64,000 nt of DNA, taken from assembly GCA_934725015.1 (NCBI GenBank), contig CAKVAS010000001.1, positions 248,001 through 312,000 on the forward strand, read 5' to 3'. The notes under the pieces were generated by a model. It did not search any database. It saw nothing but the letters and a program-made list of their open reading frames with translations, and had not been told where the DNA came from. Of the stretch, positions 51,549-59,303 are shown one piece after another (the stretch's first letter is position 1; each line of letters starts with the position of its first letter). The translations under genes were made by a program, and so were the position numbers. This DNA is from an uncultured Bacteroidales bacterium (GTDB taxonomy: Bacteria; Bacteroidota; Bacteroidia; Bacteroidales; UBA932).

Positions 51549-52997
51549 ATGAGCGAAATTATTGCACGCAGAAAAGAACAGGATGACCTGAAGAGACTAT
51601 ATGAAGGCAAACATCCGGAATTTACCGTAGTCTATGGAAGGCGACGGGTCGGAAAGACATTTCTGGTAAGACAATTCTTCCGGGACAACTTCACGTTCTT
51701 TCACACGGCGCTGTCTCCGTATGAGGACATTTCCCCTGAACAGCTCAACAAACAGCAGCTTATCAATTTTCAGGTCTCTTTGGCAAAATACGGGGACGGC
51801 AACACATTGCCTCCGACAAATTGGATAGAGGCATTCTCGCGTCTGGAAGCCTTGCTGGAGAGAAAGGCGGACGGCACAAGAATGGTTGTATTTTTGGACG
51901 AGTTGCCGTGGCTTGACGTGCAGAAGTCCGGTTTCGTCCCCGCCTTCGAGCACTTCTGGAACAGCTGGGGGTCTTCCAGAGACGATTTCATGCTTATAGT
52001 ATGCGGTTCGGCGACATCGTGGATAATGGACAACCTGATGAACAACAAAGGCGGGCTGTACGGGCGCGTGACGAGCGAGATACACCTTCACCCGATGACT
52101 GTCGCCGAGTGTTCGGAATTTCTGGCATACAGGAACATCGAGTTCAGCCTTTACGACATAATCCAATGTTATATGATATTGGGCGGAATACCTTACTATA
52201 TGAATATGTTGAGAAAGGACCTCAGTCTTGCCGCCAACATAGACCTGCTGTTTTTCAATAAGGACAGCCGGCTTGCAAACGAGTTCGACCGCCTGATGGG
52301 TTCCCTGTTCAAGCATCCGGAAAATTACATCAAGGCAGTACGGCTGCTGAGCGGAAAACGCATCGGCTACACAAGAGGGGAAATAGCTTCAGAGACCGGC
52401 GTCAAATCAGGAGGCGGGCTGACAACCATTCTGAAGGCATTGGAAGAAAGTGATTTCATAACATCCTACCGTCCGTTGATTTCGAATACGAGGGAAATGA
52501 GATACAGACTGACGGACAACTTTATACTATTTTATCTGAAATTTGCGGATGGGAAAAAGGCAAAGGAGAACGGATATTGGTCACGATTCGAGAATACATC
52601 AGAATTGAAATCATGGAGAGGACTTGCTTTCGAAAATCTGTGCTTCAACCATATTCCGCAGATTAAGAATGCTTTGGGAATTTCGGGAGTCTATACGGAA
52701 ACATCCTGCTGCATATTCCCGGGAAATGACGGCAACCGCGGAGCACAGATTGACCTCCTGATTGACAGGGATGACAGGATAATGAATCTATGCGAACTGA
52801 AATTCTCCGAAACGGAATATGCCATAGACAAAGACGAGGAGGAAAAACTAAGAAACAGGAAACAAAGGCTCTATGAAGAGTCCAAGACAAAAAAGGCCAT
52901 ACATCTCACACTGATAACGACATACGCGCTGAAACAGAACAAATGGTCCGGGATAATCCAGAACGTGATTACAGCGGAACAGCTGATGTCAGTTTAA
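51549..52997 (+). CDS. AAA ATPase with C-terminal nuclease-like (DUF234) domain
   Basis: 482-aa cytosolic ATPase, start at 51549 (MSEIIARRKEQDDLKRLYEG). Walker A is YGRRRVGKTFLVRQF and Walker B region MVVFLDELPWL, with sensor text LIVCGSATSWIMDN: an archaeal-type ATPase core (STAND-like). Then a winged-helix part (RGEIASETGVKSGGGLTTIL, LEESDFITSYRPL) and a C-terminal module with EDNLC-type ARGAQIDLLIDR-like text (GNRGAQIDLLIDRDD, LCELKFSE), the D...ExK layout of PD-(D/E)xK nucleases (DUF234). It is bracketed by two 69-bp direct repeats, 38 bp before the start and 12 bp after the stop. Function unknown. Confidence 0.85.
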   Translation: MSEIIARRKEQDDLKRLYEGKHPEFTVVYGRRRVGKTFLVRQFFRDNFTFFHTALSPYEDISPEQLNKQQLINFQVSLAKYGDGNTLPPTNWIEAFSRLEALLERKADGTRMVVFLDELPWLDVQKSGFVPAFEHFWNSWGSSRDDFMLIVCGSATSWIMDNLMNNKGGLYGRVTSEIHLHPMTVAECSEFLAYRNIEFSLYDIIQCYMILGGIPYYMNMLRKDLSLAANIDLLFFNKDSRLANEFDRLMGSLFKHPENYIKAVRLLSGKRIGYTRGEIASETGVKSGGGLTTILKALEESDFITSYRPLISNTREMRYRLTDNFILFYLKFADGKKAKENGYWSRFENTSELKSWRGLAFENLCFNHIPQIKNALGISGVYTETSCCIFPGNDGNRGAQIDLLIDRDDRIMNLCELKFSETEYAIDKDEEEKLRNRKQRLYEESKTKKAIHLTLITTYALKQNKWSGIIQNVITAEQLMSV

Positions 52998-53009
52998 TTC
53001 AGAGCAAAC

Positions 53010-53078
53010 CAAACTTCGCCAAATGGAGGTGATCTTACCTTCGTTTGGCGAAGTTTCATTGTGATACTTTGCCAAACG
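53010..53078. repeat. 69-bp palindromic direct repeat, downstream copy
   Basis: Same orientation as 51442-51510 with two visible differences (GATC for GATT, TTGTGA for TTATGA). The TATCTTTG box that follows the upstream copy is absent here, so this copy is not a promoter. One more half-site (TTCGGCGAAGTC) follows at about 53094-53105. Confidence 0.9.
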
Positions 53079-53126
53079 CGACGTTTTGGTGTCATTCGGC
53101 GAAGTCGGGCTGAGATATAATCCGTG

Positions 53127-54431
53127 CTATTTGACAAGGCTCACCAGATAGTCCCTGAGGACAGGCCAGCTGTAGTACGGGCCGGAGATGGTCGGAAGAG
53201 CGGGGATGGTGGTCTCGACCTCGTTGCGGAGAAGCTTCACGAGGACGTCGCCCTTCTTGTTGCGGTAGAAAATCATCTGGAGGTTGGAGGCCATAGGCAT
53301 GCCCTGGAAGCCGTACCATGTGCCGTCAGAAGCCGTTCCGAGGTGCTTTTCATGCTCGAATCCCTCAAGGCGGAGGAGGCTCAGGAGCGGCGAGAGGCCC
53401 GAGTCGTGGCCGAAGCGCAGGTCCGCAGCGTGGTCATTGCCCTCAACGGCGGCGTCTGCCTTTTCGACGATGTCGCGGAGGATGCGGATGCCGATGATGT
53501 CCTTGATTCTCTCATTCTCGATTGTCCCGCACATTTCATCGTAATAGTAGGTGTCGTTATATGCCCAGAGAGCATAAATCTCGTCGAATGTGAAATGGCG
53601 AAGGATGTCAGGAACCTCGACGTCGAGGCACTGGCCTATTCCTCCTGCCCAGAAGACGTCGTAGATGAGCTTGCGGGCGTTGCCGTCCCTGGTGTATTTC
53701 AGCGCGGCGTCACCGTCCGTCATCCAGGCGTTCATCAGCCTTGTAGGGTCGAGCTTCACAGTGAGGACAGAGTCCATGATTTCCTCCGAGCGGGCATTGA
53801 TTCCGCCGGCACCCCTTGTGTCGCAGAGGTATCTGGTGAACCTTTCTCCGGCATCCATCGTTATGTCAAGTTTAGGATTTTCCCTGCCGAGCTGGAGGCC
53901 GAAGTTTGCCATGCTCTGGATGCAGCGCTGAACCGCAGTAGCCGTGCAATAGACCTCGTTCCTGTCCTTCTGGTTGAAGACCTCGGGGCAGCGCTGATAG
54001 AGGCGGTGCGCGATTGCCTGATGCTGCGCGGCACCCTTGTGGGTCAGGTAGCCGACCTGCCCGTCATGAGCCTCGGCATAGGCACGGAGGTCAGCACGGA
54101 CAGTCTCGCCCTCCTCCGTAAGAAGCCCGTGGACGGAAAGCGAGTCAAAGACTGCAAGCGGACGCGTGATGTAGCGGTCCGTCCAGTGATAGCGGCTGCC
54201 GTGACGACCGTAGTGGCTGACATAGAACGGCTTGTAGCCCTTGGGAGCCGGAGTGTCGATAATCTTCTCCGGAGCCTCATAGTTGTGGTGCAGGTTAGTG
54301 CACCTCGTTATGTCTTCCTTCAGCAGTGCCTTCGCGTCCCCTCCCTCATACCATGTCTGCGCCGCCGCAGAAAAGTTCAAAACAGTCGCGACGGCTGCCA
54401 GAGCCATCAAATATTTATATAAATTTTTCAT
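53127..54431 (-). CDS. Secreted histidine-type phosphatase (MINPP/phytase-like)
   Basis: 434-aa exported protein; start at 54431 (MKNLYKYLMALAAVATVLNF, cleaved near SAAAQ). Histidine acid phosphatase signature: HYGRHGSRY with nucleophile His77, and the proton-donor region FGHDSGLSPLL with His342-Asp343. Bacteroidales relatives include multiple inositol-polyphosphate phosphatases; phytate is a plausible substrate but not proven. The ORF extends upstream into a dispersed repeat, which is not part of the protein. Confidence 0.85.
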   Translation of the reverse strand: MKNLYKYLMALAAVATVLNFSAAAQTWYEGGDAKALLKEDITRCTNLHHNYEAPEKIIDTPAPKGYKPFYVSHYGRHGSRYHWTDRYITRPLAVFDSLSVHGLLTEEGETVRADLRAYAEAHDGQVGYLTHKGAAQHQAIAHRLYQRCPEVFNQKDRNEVYCTATAVQRCIQSMANFGLQLGRENPKLDITMDAGERFTRYLCDTRGAGGINARSEEIMDSVLTVKLDPTRLMNAWMTDGDAALKYTRDGNARKLIYDVFWAGGIGQCLDVEVPDILRHFTFDEIYALWAYNDTYYYDEMCGTIENERIKDIIGIRILRDIVEKADAAVEGNDHAADLRFGHDSGLSPLLSLLRLEGFEHEKHLGTASDGTWYGFQGMPMASNLQMIFYRNKKGDVLVKLLRNEVETTIPALPTISGPYYSWPVLRDYLVSLVK

Positions 54432-54492
54432 TTTCAATAAATTATAAAAATCACTCGAGAAACAATCAGAAGCAAACAACATAGAGAAAGGG

Positions 54493-54600
54493 GATGCATA
54501 AAAGGATGAGATGCAAGGCGCACTGGGGATTTCAACACCGGAGCAACCTGATGGTTGTGAGGATTTGAAATTCTCATGCAACGAAGCAGGTCGCCTTTTT
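54493..54600 (+). repeat. Dispersed intergenic repeat, copy C
   Basis: TGCATAAAAGGATGAGATGC, AAGGCGC, then GGAGCAACCTGATGGTTGTG and AGGATTT (core within 54538-54566), then AACGAAGCAGG. Same block order as copies A (22 kb) and B (24 kb). It lies between the phosphatase and GH3 genes. Confidence 0.75.
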
Positions 54601-54613
54601 CTTCGCCCCGCCA

Positions 54614-56845
54614 TTATTTTGTTCTGAAATCTACAGTCCCACGGACATCATCCGAAGCTGCCGCGAAATATACCGTAAAATCATGCGCATTGTCCAGAAC
54701 CCACTCATGCTTCTCCTCGTTGAAGTAGGCGAGGTCGGACGCCGGAATCTCAAATGACACCGTCTTTGTCTCCCCCGGAGCGAGGCTCACCTTGTCGAAC
54801 GCCTTGAGTTCCTTCACAGGACGGTCGAGAACAGGGTTGTGCTCGCCGACATAGAGTTGCACGACCTCCTTGCCCTCGCGGGGACCGACGTTCTTCACCT
54901 TCACGGAAGCCTTGAGCGTGCCGTTCGCGGAGACAGATGAACTTGCCTTGAAATCGCTGTACTCGAACTCCGTGTAGCTCAGCCCGTGTCCGAATGCGAA
55001 GAGAGGCTTGATGTCACGGTTCTCGTACCAGCGGTAGCCCACATATATCCCTTCCTCATACTTCACGTCAGGACCGCAGGTATATACTCCGAGCGCATGG
55101 GCCGGAGAGTCCTCAATCTTCACAGGGAAGGTGAACGGAAGCTTTCCGCTCGGATTGACCTTGCCGAAGACGACATCGGCGATGGAATTGCCGGCCTGAG
55201 AGCCGCAGAACCAGCACTGGAGAACCGCAGGAACATCCTCAACCCACGGCATCGCGACGGCATTGCCATCCACGAGACACACGGCGAGGCGCGGATTGGC
55301 GGCCGCAAGGGCCTCAATCACCTTGTCCTGAGCATACGGGAGATTGTACTGTCTGCGGTCAGTTCCCTCGCAGTCCTGATGGCCGTCCTTGTTGAGTCCT
55401 CCGAAGAAGAGAACCACGTCGGCATCGGCGGCGGCCTTGACGGCATCCTCAATCAGCTGCTCCGCCGAACGGGATTCCGACAGGTCCTGACCGGTAGTAA
55501 CTCCGTTATATTCGTTTGACGCGCTTCCTACATATCCCCTCTCATACACGACCTCGACCTTGTCGCCCACTGCCGCAAGGATTCCCTCAAGCGGAGAGAC
55601 CTCGTGCTGAACCTTGAGCGAGGACGAGCCTCCGCCGACCGTCATCATCTTCAGCGCATTCTCGCCAACGACGAGTATCTTCTTCGCAGAGGCGAGTTCG
55701 ACCGGAAGAACCTTGACGCCGCCAGCCGGAGCGTCATTTTTGAGAAGCACGATGCCGTCTGCGCCAATCTGACGGGCTGCGGCGTGATGCTCGGGAGAGT
55801 TGAGCGAGCCGAAAGGCTTGTCCGTGTTCATCGCGGTGCGGAAGATGAGCCTGAGCACTCGGCCGGCCTTGTCGTCGAGGGTGGCGAGAGAAGCCCTTCC
55901 TTCACGAAGGCGCTCAAGGTAAGGGTCAGCAAGCATATAGCTGTCGTAGCTCTTCTTTCCCTTGGTTGAAAGGCCGTCGGTCCATGTACCGTACTCGAGG
56001 TCGAGGCCGTATGCCGCCGCCTGGTCAGGATCGCACGCGCCGCCCCAGTCGCTGATGACGGCTCCGTCAAACTTCCACTCCCCCTTCAGAACGTCGTCGA
56101 GGAGGTACTTGTTGTGGCAGAGGTGCTGTCCCTTGTAGAGATTGTAGGCGCCCATGATTGACCATGCGCCGCCCTTCTCCACGCCGGCCTTGAACGCCGG
56201 GAGGTAAATCTCGTAGAGAGCCCTGTCCGAAACCTTGACGTCGGCCGTGTGGCGGTTGCACTCCTGATTGTTGAGACAATAGTGCTTGAGGCACACCGCC
56301 ACGCCGTTCTTCTGCACCTCCCTAATATAAGGGACGCACATCTCCCCGGCAAGGAACGGGTCCTCGCCCATATACTCGAAGTTACGTCCGTTGTAAGGAG
56401 TCCTGTAGATGTTCACGCCCGGGCCGAGCAGCACGTCCTTCTCACGGTAGCGCGCCTCCTCGCCGATGCTCTTCCCGTAGAGCGCGGCGGCCTCCCTGTC
56501 CCAAGTCGCGGCAAGGCAGGTCAGCGCGGGGTAGGCGGTGCAGGAGTCGTTAGTCCAGCCGGCCTGGTCCCACTCGTCCCATTTCACCTCGGGGCGTATT
56601 CCGTGAGGTCCGTCGGTGCACCAGAGTTCAGGAATGCCGAGACGAGGCACACCCGGTGACGAGAATTTGCTCTGGGCGTGGAGAATCGCCACCTTTTCCT
56701 CCATGGTCATGCGTGAAAGCGCGTCGGCAACCCTGGCGTCGAGGTCGCGGCTTTCGTCCATATAGACCGGAACATTCTGCCTCTCAGAACATGAGGACAG
56801 CGCGAGCAGCACGAGGGCTGAAAGCGAGAGAAGACTTTTTTTCAT
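54614..56845 (-). CDS. GH3 beta-glycosidase lipoprotein
   Basis: 743-aa exo-beta-glycosidase (lipoprotein signal MKKSLLSLSALVLLALSSC). GH3 features: GIPELWCTDGPHGIR, GVNIYRTPYNGRNFEYMGEDP, CLKHYCLNNQE, and nucleophile Asp266 in AVISDWGG. Then an (alpha/beta)6 sandwich (KKILVVGENALKMMTVGGGS) and a C-terminal fibronectin-III-like domain (GPREGKEVVQLYVG). Resembles beta-glucosidase/beta-xylosidase GH3 members. It has a full promoter (56866-56897) and is divergent from the second GH3 gene. Confidence 0.93.
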   Translation of the reverse strand: MKKSLLSLSALVLLALSSCSERQNVPVYMDESRDLDARVADALSRMTMEEKVAILHAQSKFSSPGVPRLGIPELWCTDGPHGIRPEVKWDEWDQAGWTNDSCTAYPALTCLAATWDREAAALYGKSIGEEARYREKDVLLGPGVNIYRTPYNGRNFEYMGEDPFLAGEMCVPYIREVQKNGVAVCLKHYCLNNQECNRHTADVKVSDRALYEIYLPAFKAGVEKGGAWSIMGAYNLYKGQHLCHNKYLLDDVLKGEWKFDGAVISDWGGACDPDQAAAYGLDLEYGTWTDGLSTKGKKSYDSYMLADPYLERLREGRASLATLDDKAGRVLRLIFRTAMNTDKPFGSLNSPEHHAAARQIGADGIVLLKNDAPAGGVKVLPVELASAKKILVVGENALKMMTVGGGSSSLKVQHEVSPLEGILAAVGDKVEVVYERGYVGSASNEYNGVTTGQDLSESRSAEQLIEDAVKAAADADVVLFFGGLNKDGHQDCEGTDRRQYNLPYAQDKVIEALAAANPRLAVCLVDGNAVAMPWVEDVPAVLQCWFCGSQAGNSIADVVFGKVNPSGKLPFTFPVKIEDSPAHALGVYTCGPDVKYEEGIYVGYRWYENRDIKPLFAFGHGLSYTEFEYSDFKASSSVSANGTLKASVKVKNVGPREGKEVVQLYVGEHNPVLDRPVKELKAFDKVSLAPGETKTVSFEIPASDLAYFNEEKHEWVLDNAHDFTVYFAAASDDVRGTVDFRTK

Positions 56846-56865
56846 CGTATGTTATCAGTTTTTTG

Positions 56866-56897
56866 CAAAATTAAGGAATATGGGAAACTGATACAAA
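56866..56897 (-). promoter_or_regulatory. Consensus promoter of the GH3 gene at 54614
   Basis: On the minus strand TTTG (56897-56894), a 20-bp spacer and TAATTTTG (56873-56866) match the Bacteroidota sigma-ABfr-type consensus; the start codon is 20 bp further on. Confidence 0.7.
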
Positions 56898-56970
56898 TAT
56901 AAAATCATATTTCAACATTTTTATGTCAGTTTTTGAGAATATCATTACATTTTTATTGCTCCATTATGTC

Positions 56971-57010
56971 TATCTTTGCAGAACTTTGCAGAACTTTGCA
57001 GAACTTTGCT
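56971..57010 (+). repeat. 10-bp tandem repeats overlapping the promoter of the second GH3 gene
   Basis: TATCTTTGCA, GAACTTTGCA, GAACTTTGCA, GAACTTTGCT: four decamers in a row, 25 bp before the start at 57035. The first contains TATCTTTG, an exact -7 box. Copy-number change would alter the start of the message. Confidence 0.75.
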
Positions 57011-57034
57011 GACATTAACGAAAAAAATCACAAA

Positions 57035-59251
57035 ATGAAAAAAACACTTTTATTGATGACCGCTGTCGTGACCATGACGGTCGGATGCACGGGAAAAAAG
57101 GATGCTGACGAGGTCAGGGCGGAGAAACTTATGGCGAAGATGACGCTCGCCGAGAAAATCGGGCAGCTGAGCCAGTTCGTGCCGAACAATTCCGTCGTCA
57201 CGGGGCCTGACGGAAGTCCGGTTGATGTAAGAAATGTAATCAAGGAAGGGATGTGCGGTTCCATGCTCAATGTCAGAACCCCGGAGGCGCTCATTGAATA
57301 TCAGAAGCTTGCGGTTGACAGTTCGCGTCTAGGAATTCCCATTCTCTTCGGACACGACATCATCCACGGATGCCGGACGACTTTCCCGGAAAATATCGGA
57401 ATTTCCTGCACGTGGGATCCGGCGATGACTGAGAAGGTTGCGAGGATTTCGGCGGCCGAGGCCACCGCGTTCGGACACGCATGGACATTCTCCCCGATGT
57501 GCGACGTGGCGATTGACCCGCGCTGGGGAAGAGTTTCGGAAGGCTCCGGAGAAGACGCCTATCTTGCCGGACAGCTTTCCGCGGCCATGGTGCGCGGCTA
57601 TCAGGGCGACGACCTTTCCTCCGGGAACACCATGCTCTCCTGCGTGAAGCATTTCGCGGCCTACGGCGCGGCTGAGGCAGGAAGGGACTACAACACCGTG
57701 GATATGTCGGAGATGATGTTCCGCGAGCGTCACCTGCCTTCCTACAAGGCGGCTCTCGACGCCGGGGCGCTGAGCGTGATGAGTTCGTTCAACGACTTCG
57801 ACGGCATCCCGGCAAGCGGCAACAAATGGCTGCTCACCGACCTTCTGCGCGGCGAGTTCGGCTTCAGGGGTTTTGTCGTGTCGGACTACTGCTCCATAAA
57901 CGAGATGATTAACCACCGCGTGGTTGCGGACAAGAAGGAAGCGGCGGAACTTGCGCTGAACGCCGGCCTGAACATGGACATGGTCGATGGAGACTACTAC
58001 AAGTTCGCCGAGGAGCTCGTGAAGGAGGGACGCGTGAGCGAGGCGCAGATTGACAGACTCTGCAAAGAGGTGCTGACAGTAAAGTTCAGGCTCGGCCTGT
58101 TCGACGACCCGTTCCGCTACGGCGGCGAGGGACGCTGGGAAAAGGAGACATTGCTTCCGGAGTATTTGCAGACGGCACGCGAGGTGGCGCGCAGTTCCAT
58201 GGTTCTGCTCAAGAACGAGGGCGGTGTCCTGCCGATTGAAGACAGCAGAAAGATTGCGCTCATCGGCCCGGCGGCGAACAGCCGCGCACAAATGGTGGGG
58301 GCATGGGTAGGCTTCGCTGAGTTTGACAAGCAGGTCAGTTTCTACGAGGGACTGAAGGCAAGATTCCCCAAGATTGTCTGCGAGAAGGGCTGCGATTTCC
58401 TCGCTCCTATTGACGGAGGCATCTCCAAAGCCGTTGCAGCGGCACGCGGCGCGGATGTCGTTCTGATGGCTCTCGGACTGCCCAACACCCACAGCGGAGA
58501 GGCGGCTTCCGTGGCCAGCCTTGACATTCCGGAAGCACAGAAGGAACTCCTAAAGGCCGTGAAGGCGACTGGCAAACCGGTGGTGGTTCTGCTCGTGACG
58601 GGCCGTCCGATGACCATAGCGGAAGAAACTGAGGCCGCCGACGGGCTGTTGGTGACATGGCACCCGGGCATCATGGCAGGAAAGGCTCTCGCGGATGTGA
58701 TTTCCGGAGACTACAACCCTTCGGGACGTCTGACGATGACCTTCCCTCTATGTCTCGGACAGGTTCCTATACACTATAATTATAAGAGCACCGGCCGCCC
58801 CCGCAGGACACCTTCCAACAACGCGAAATACGTCTCCCGCTATCTCGACGAGCCGAACGAGCCTCTGTTCGCCTTCGGTGAGGGTCTGAGCTACACGGAG
58901 TTCGCATACTCCGACCTTGAGGTCTCTGCTCCTGAAATCAGGCTCGGCGAAAGCGTCAGGGTAAGCGTGAAGGTGAGCAACACCGGCAGGCGCGACGGCG
59001 AGGAGGTGGTTCAGCTCTACCTCAGGGACGTGCTCGGCAGCCGCACCCGCCCGGTACGCGAGCTGAAAGGTTTCGAGAAGATTGCCCTCAAGGCCGGCGA
59101 GTCAAGGACAGTGGAGTTTGAACTCACGCCGAAGTCCCGTTCGTTCTTCCGCGCCGACAAAACGTGGGGCGAGGAAGCGGGCGACTTCGAGGTCTTCGTC
59201 GGGCATGACTCCAACGCGAAGCTGTGCGGCAAGTTCACTGTAACCAAATAA
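57035..59251 (+). CDS. GH3 beta-glucosidase (BglX-like) lipoprotein
   Basis: 738-aa enzyme; start at 57035 (MKKTLLLMTAVVTMTVGC). It follows the BglX plan: MTLAEKIGQLSQF, IPILFGHDIIHGCRTTFP, DPRWGRVSEGSGEDAYL, CVKHFAAYGAAEAGRDYN, nucleophile Asp284 in VVSDYCSI. The second domain contains ALIGPAANSRAQMVGAWVG, and the C-terminal FnIII domain has NTGRRDGEEVVQLYLRD. Likely a periplasmic beta-glucosidase. Cotranscribed with the GH78 gene 52 bp downstream. Confidence 0.94.
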   Translation: MKKTLLLMTAVVTMTVGCTGKKDADEVRAEKLMAKMTLAEKIGQLSQFVPNNSVVTGPDGSPVDVRNVIKEGMCGSMLNVRTPEALIEYQKLAVDSSRLGIPILFGHDIIHGCRTTFPENIGISCTWDPAMTEKVARISAAEATAFGHAWTFSPMCDVAIDPRWGRVSEGSGEDAYLAGQLSAAMVRGYQGDDLSSGNTMLSCVKHFAAYGAAEAGRDYNTVDMSEMMFRERHLPSYKAALDAGALSVMSSFNDFDGIPASGNKWLLTDLLRGEFGFRGFVVSDYCSINEMINHRVVADKKEAAELALNAGLNMDMVDGDYYKFAEELVKEGRVSEAQIDRLCKEVLTVKFRLGLFDDPFRYGGEGRWEKETLLPEYLQTAREVARSSMVLLKNEGGVLPIEDSRKIALIGPAANSRAQMVGAWVGFAEFDKQVSFYEGLKARFPKIVCEKGCDFLAPIDGGISKAVAAARGADVVLMALGLPNTHSGEAASVASLDIPEAQKELLKAVKATGKPVVVLLVTGRPMTIAEETEAADGLLVTWHPGIMAGKALADVISGDYNPSGRLTMTFPLCLGQVPIHYNYKSTGRPRRTPSNNAKYVSRYLDEPNEPLFAFGEGLSYTEFAYSDLEVSAPEIRLGESVRVSVKVSNTGRRDGEEVVQLYLRDVLGSRTRPVRELKGFEKIALKAGESRTVEFELTPKSRSFFRADKTWGEEAGDFEVFVGHDSNAKLCGKFTVTK

Positions 59252-59303
59252 GTAATCGTTAAAAATCCGGAGCGATTTTATTATGTTTCTAAACATCACG
59301 ACA

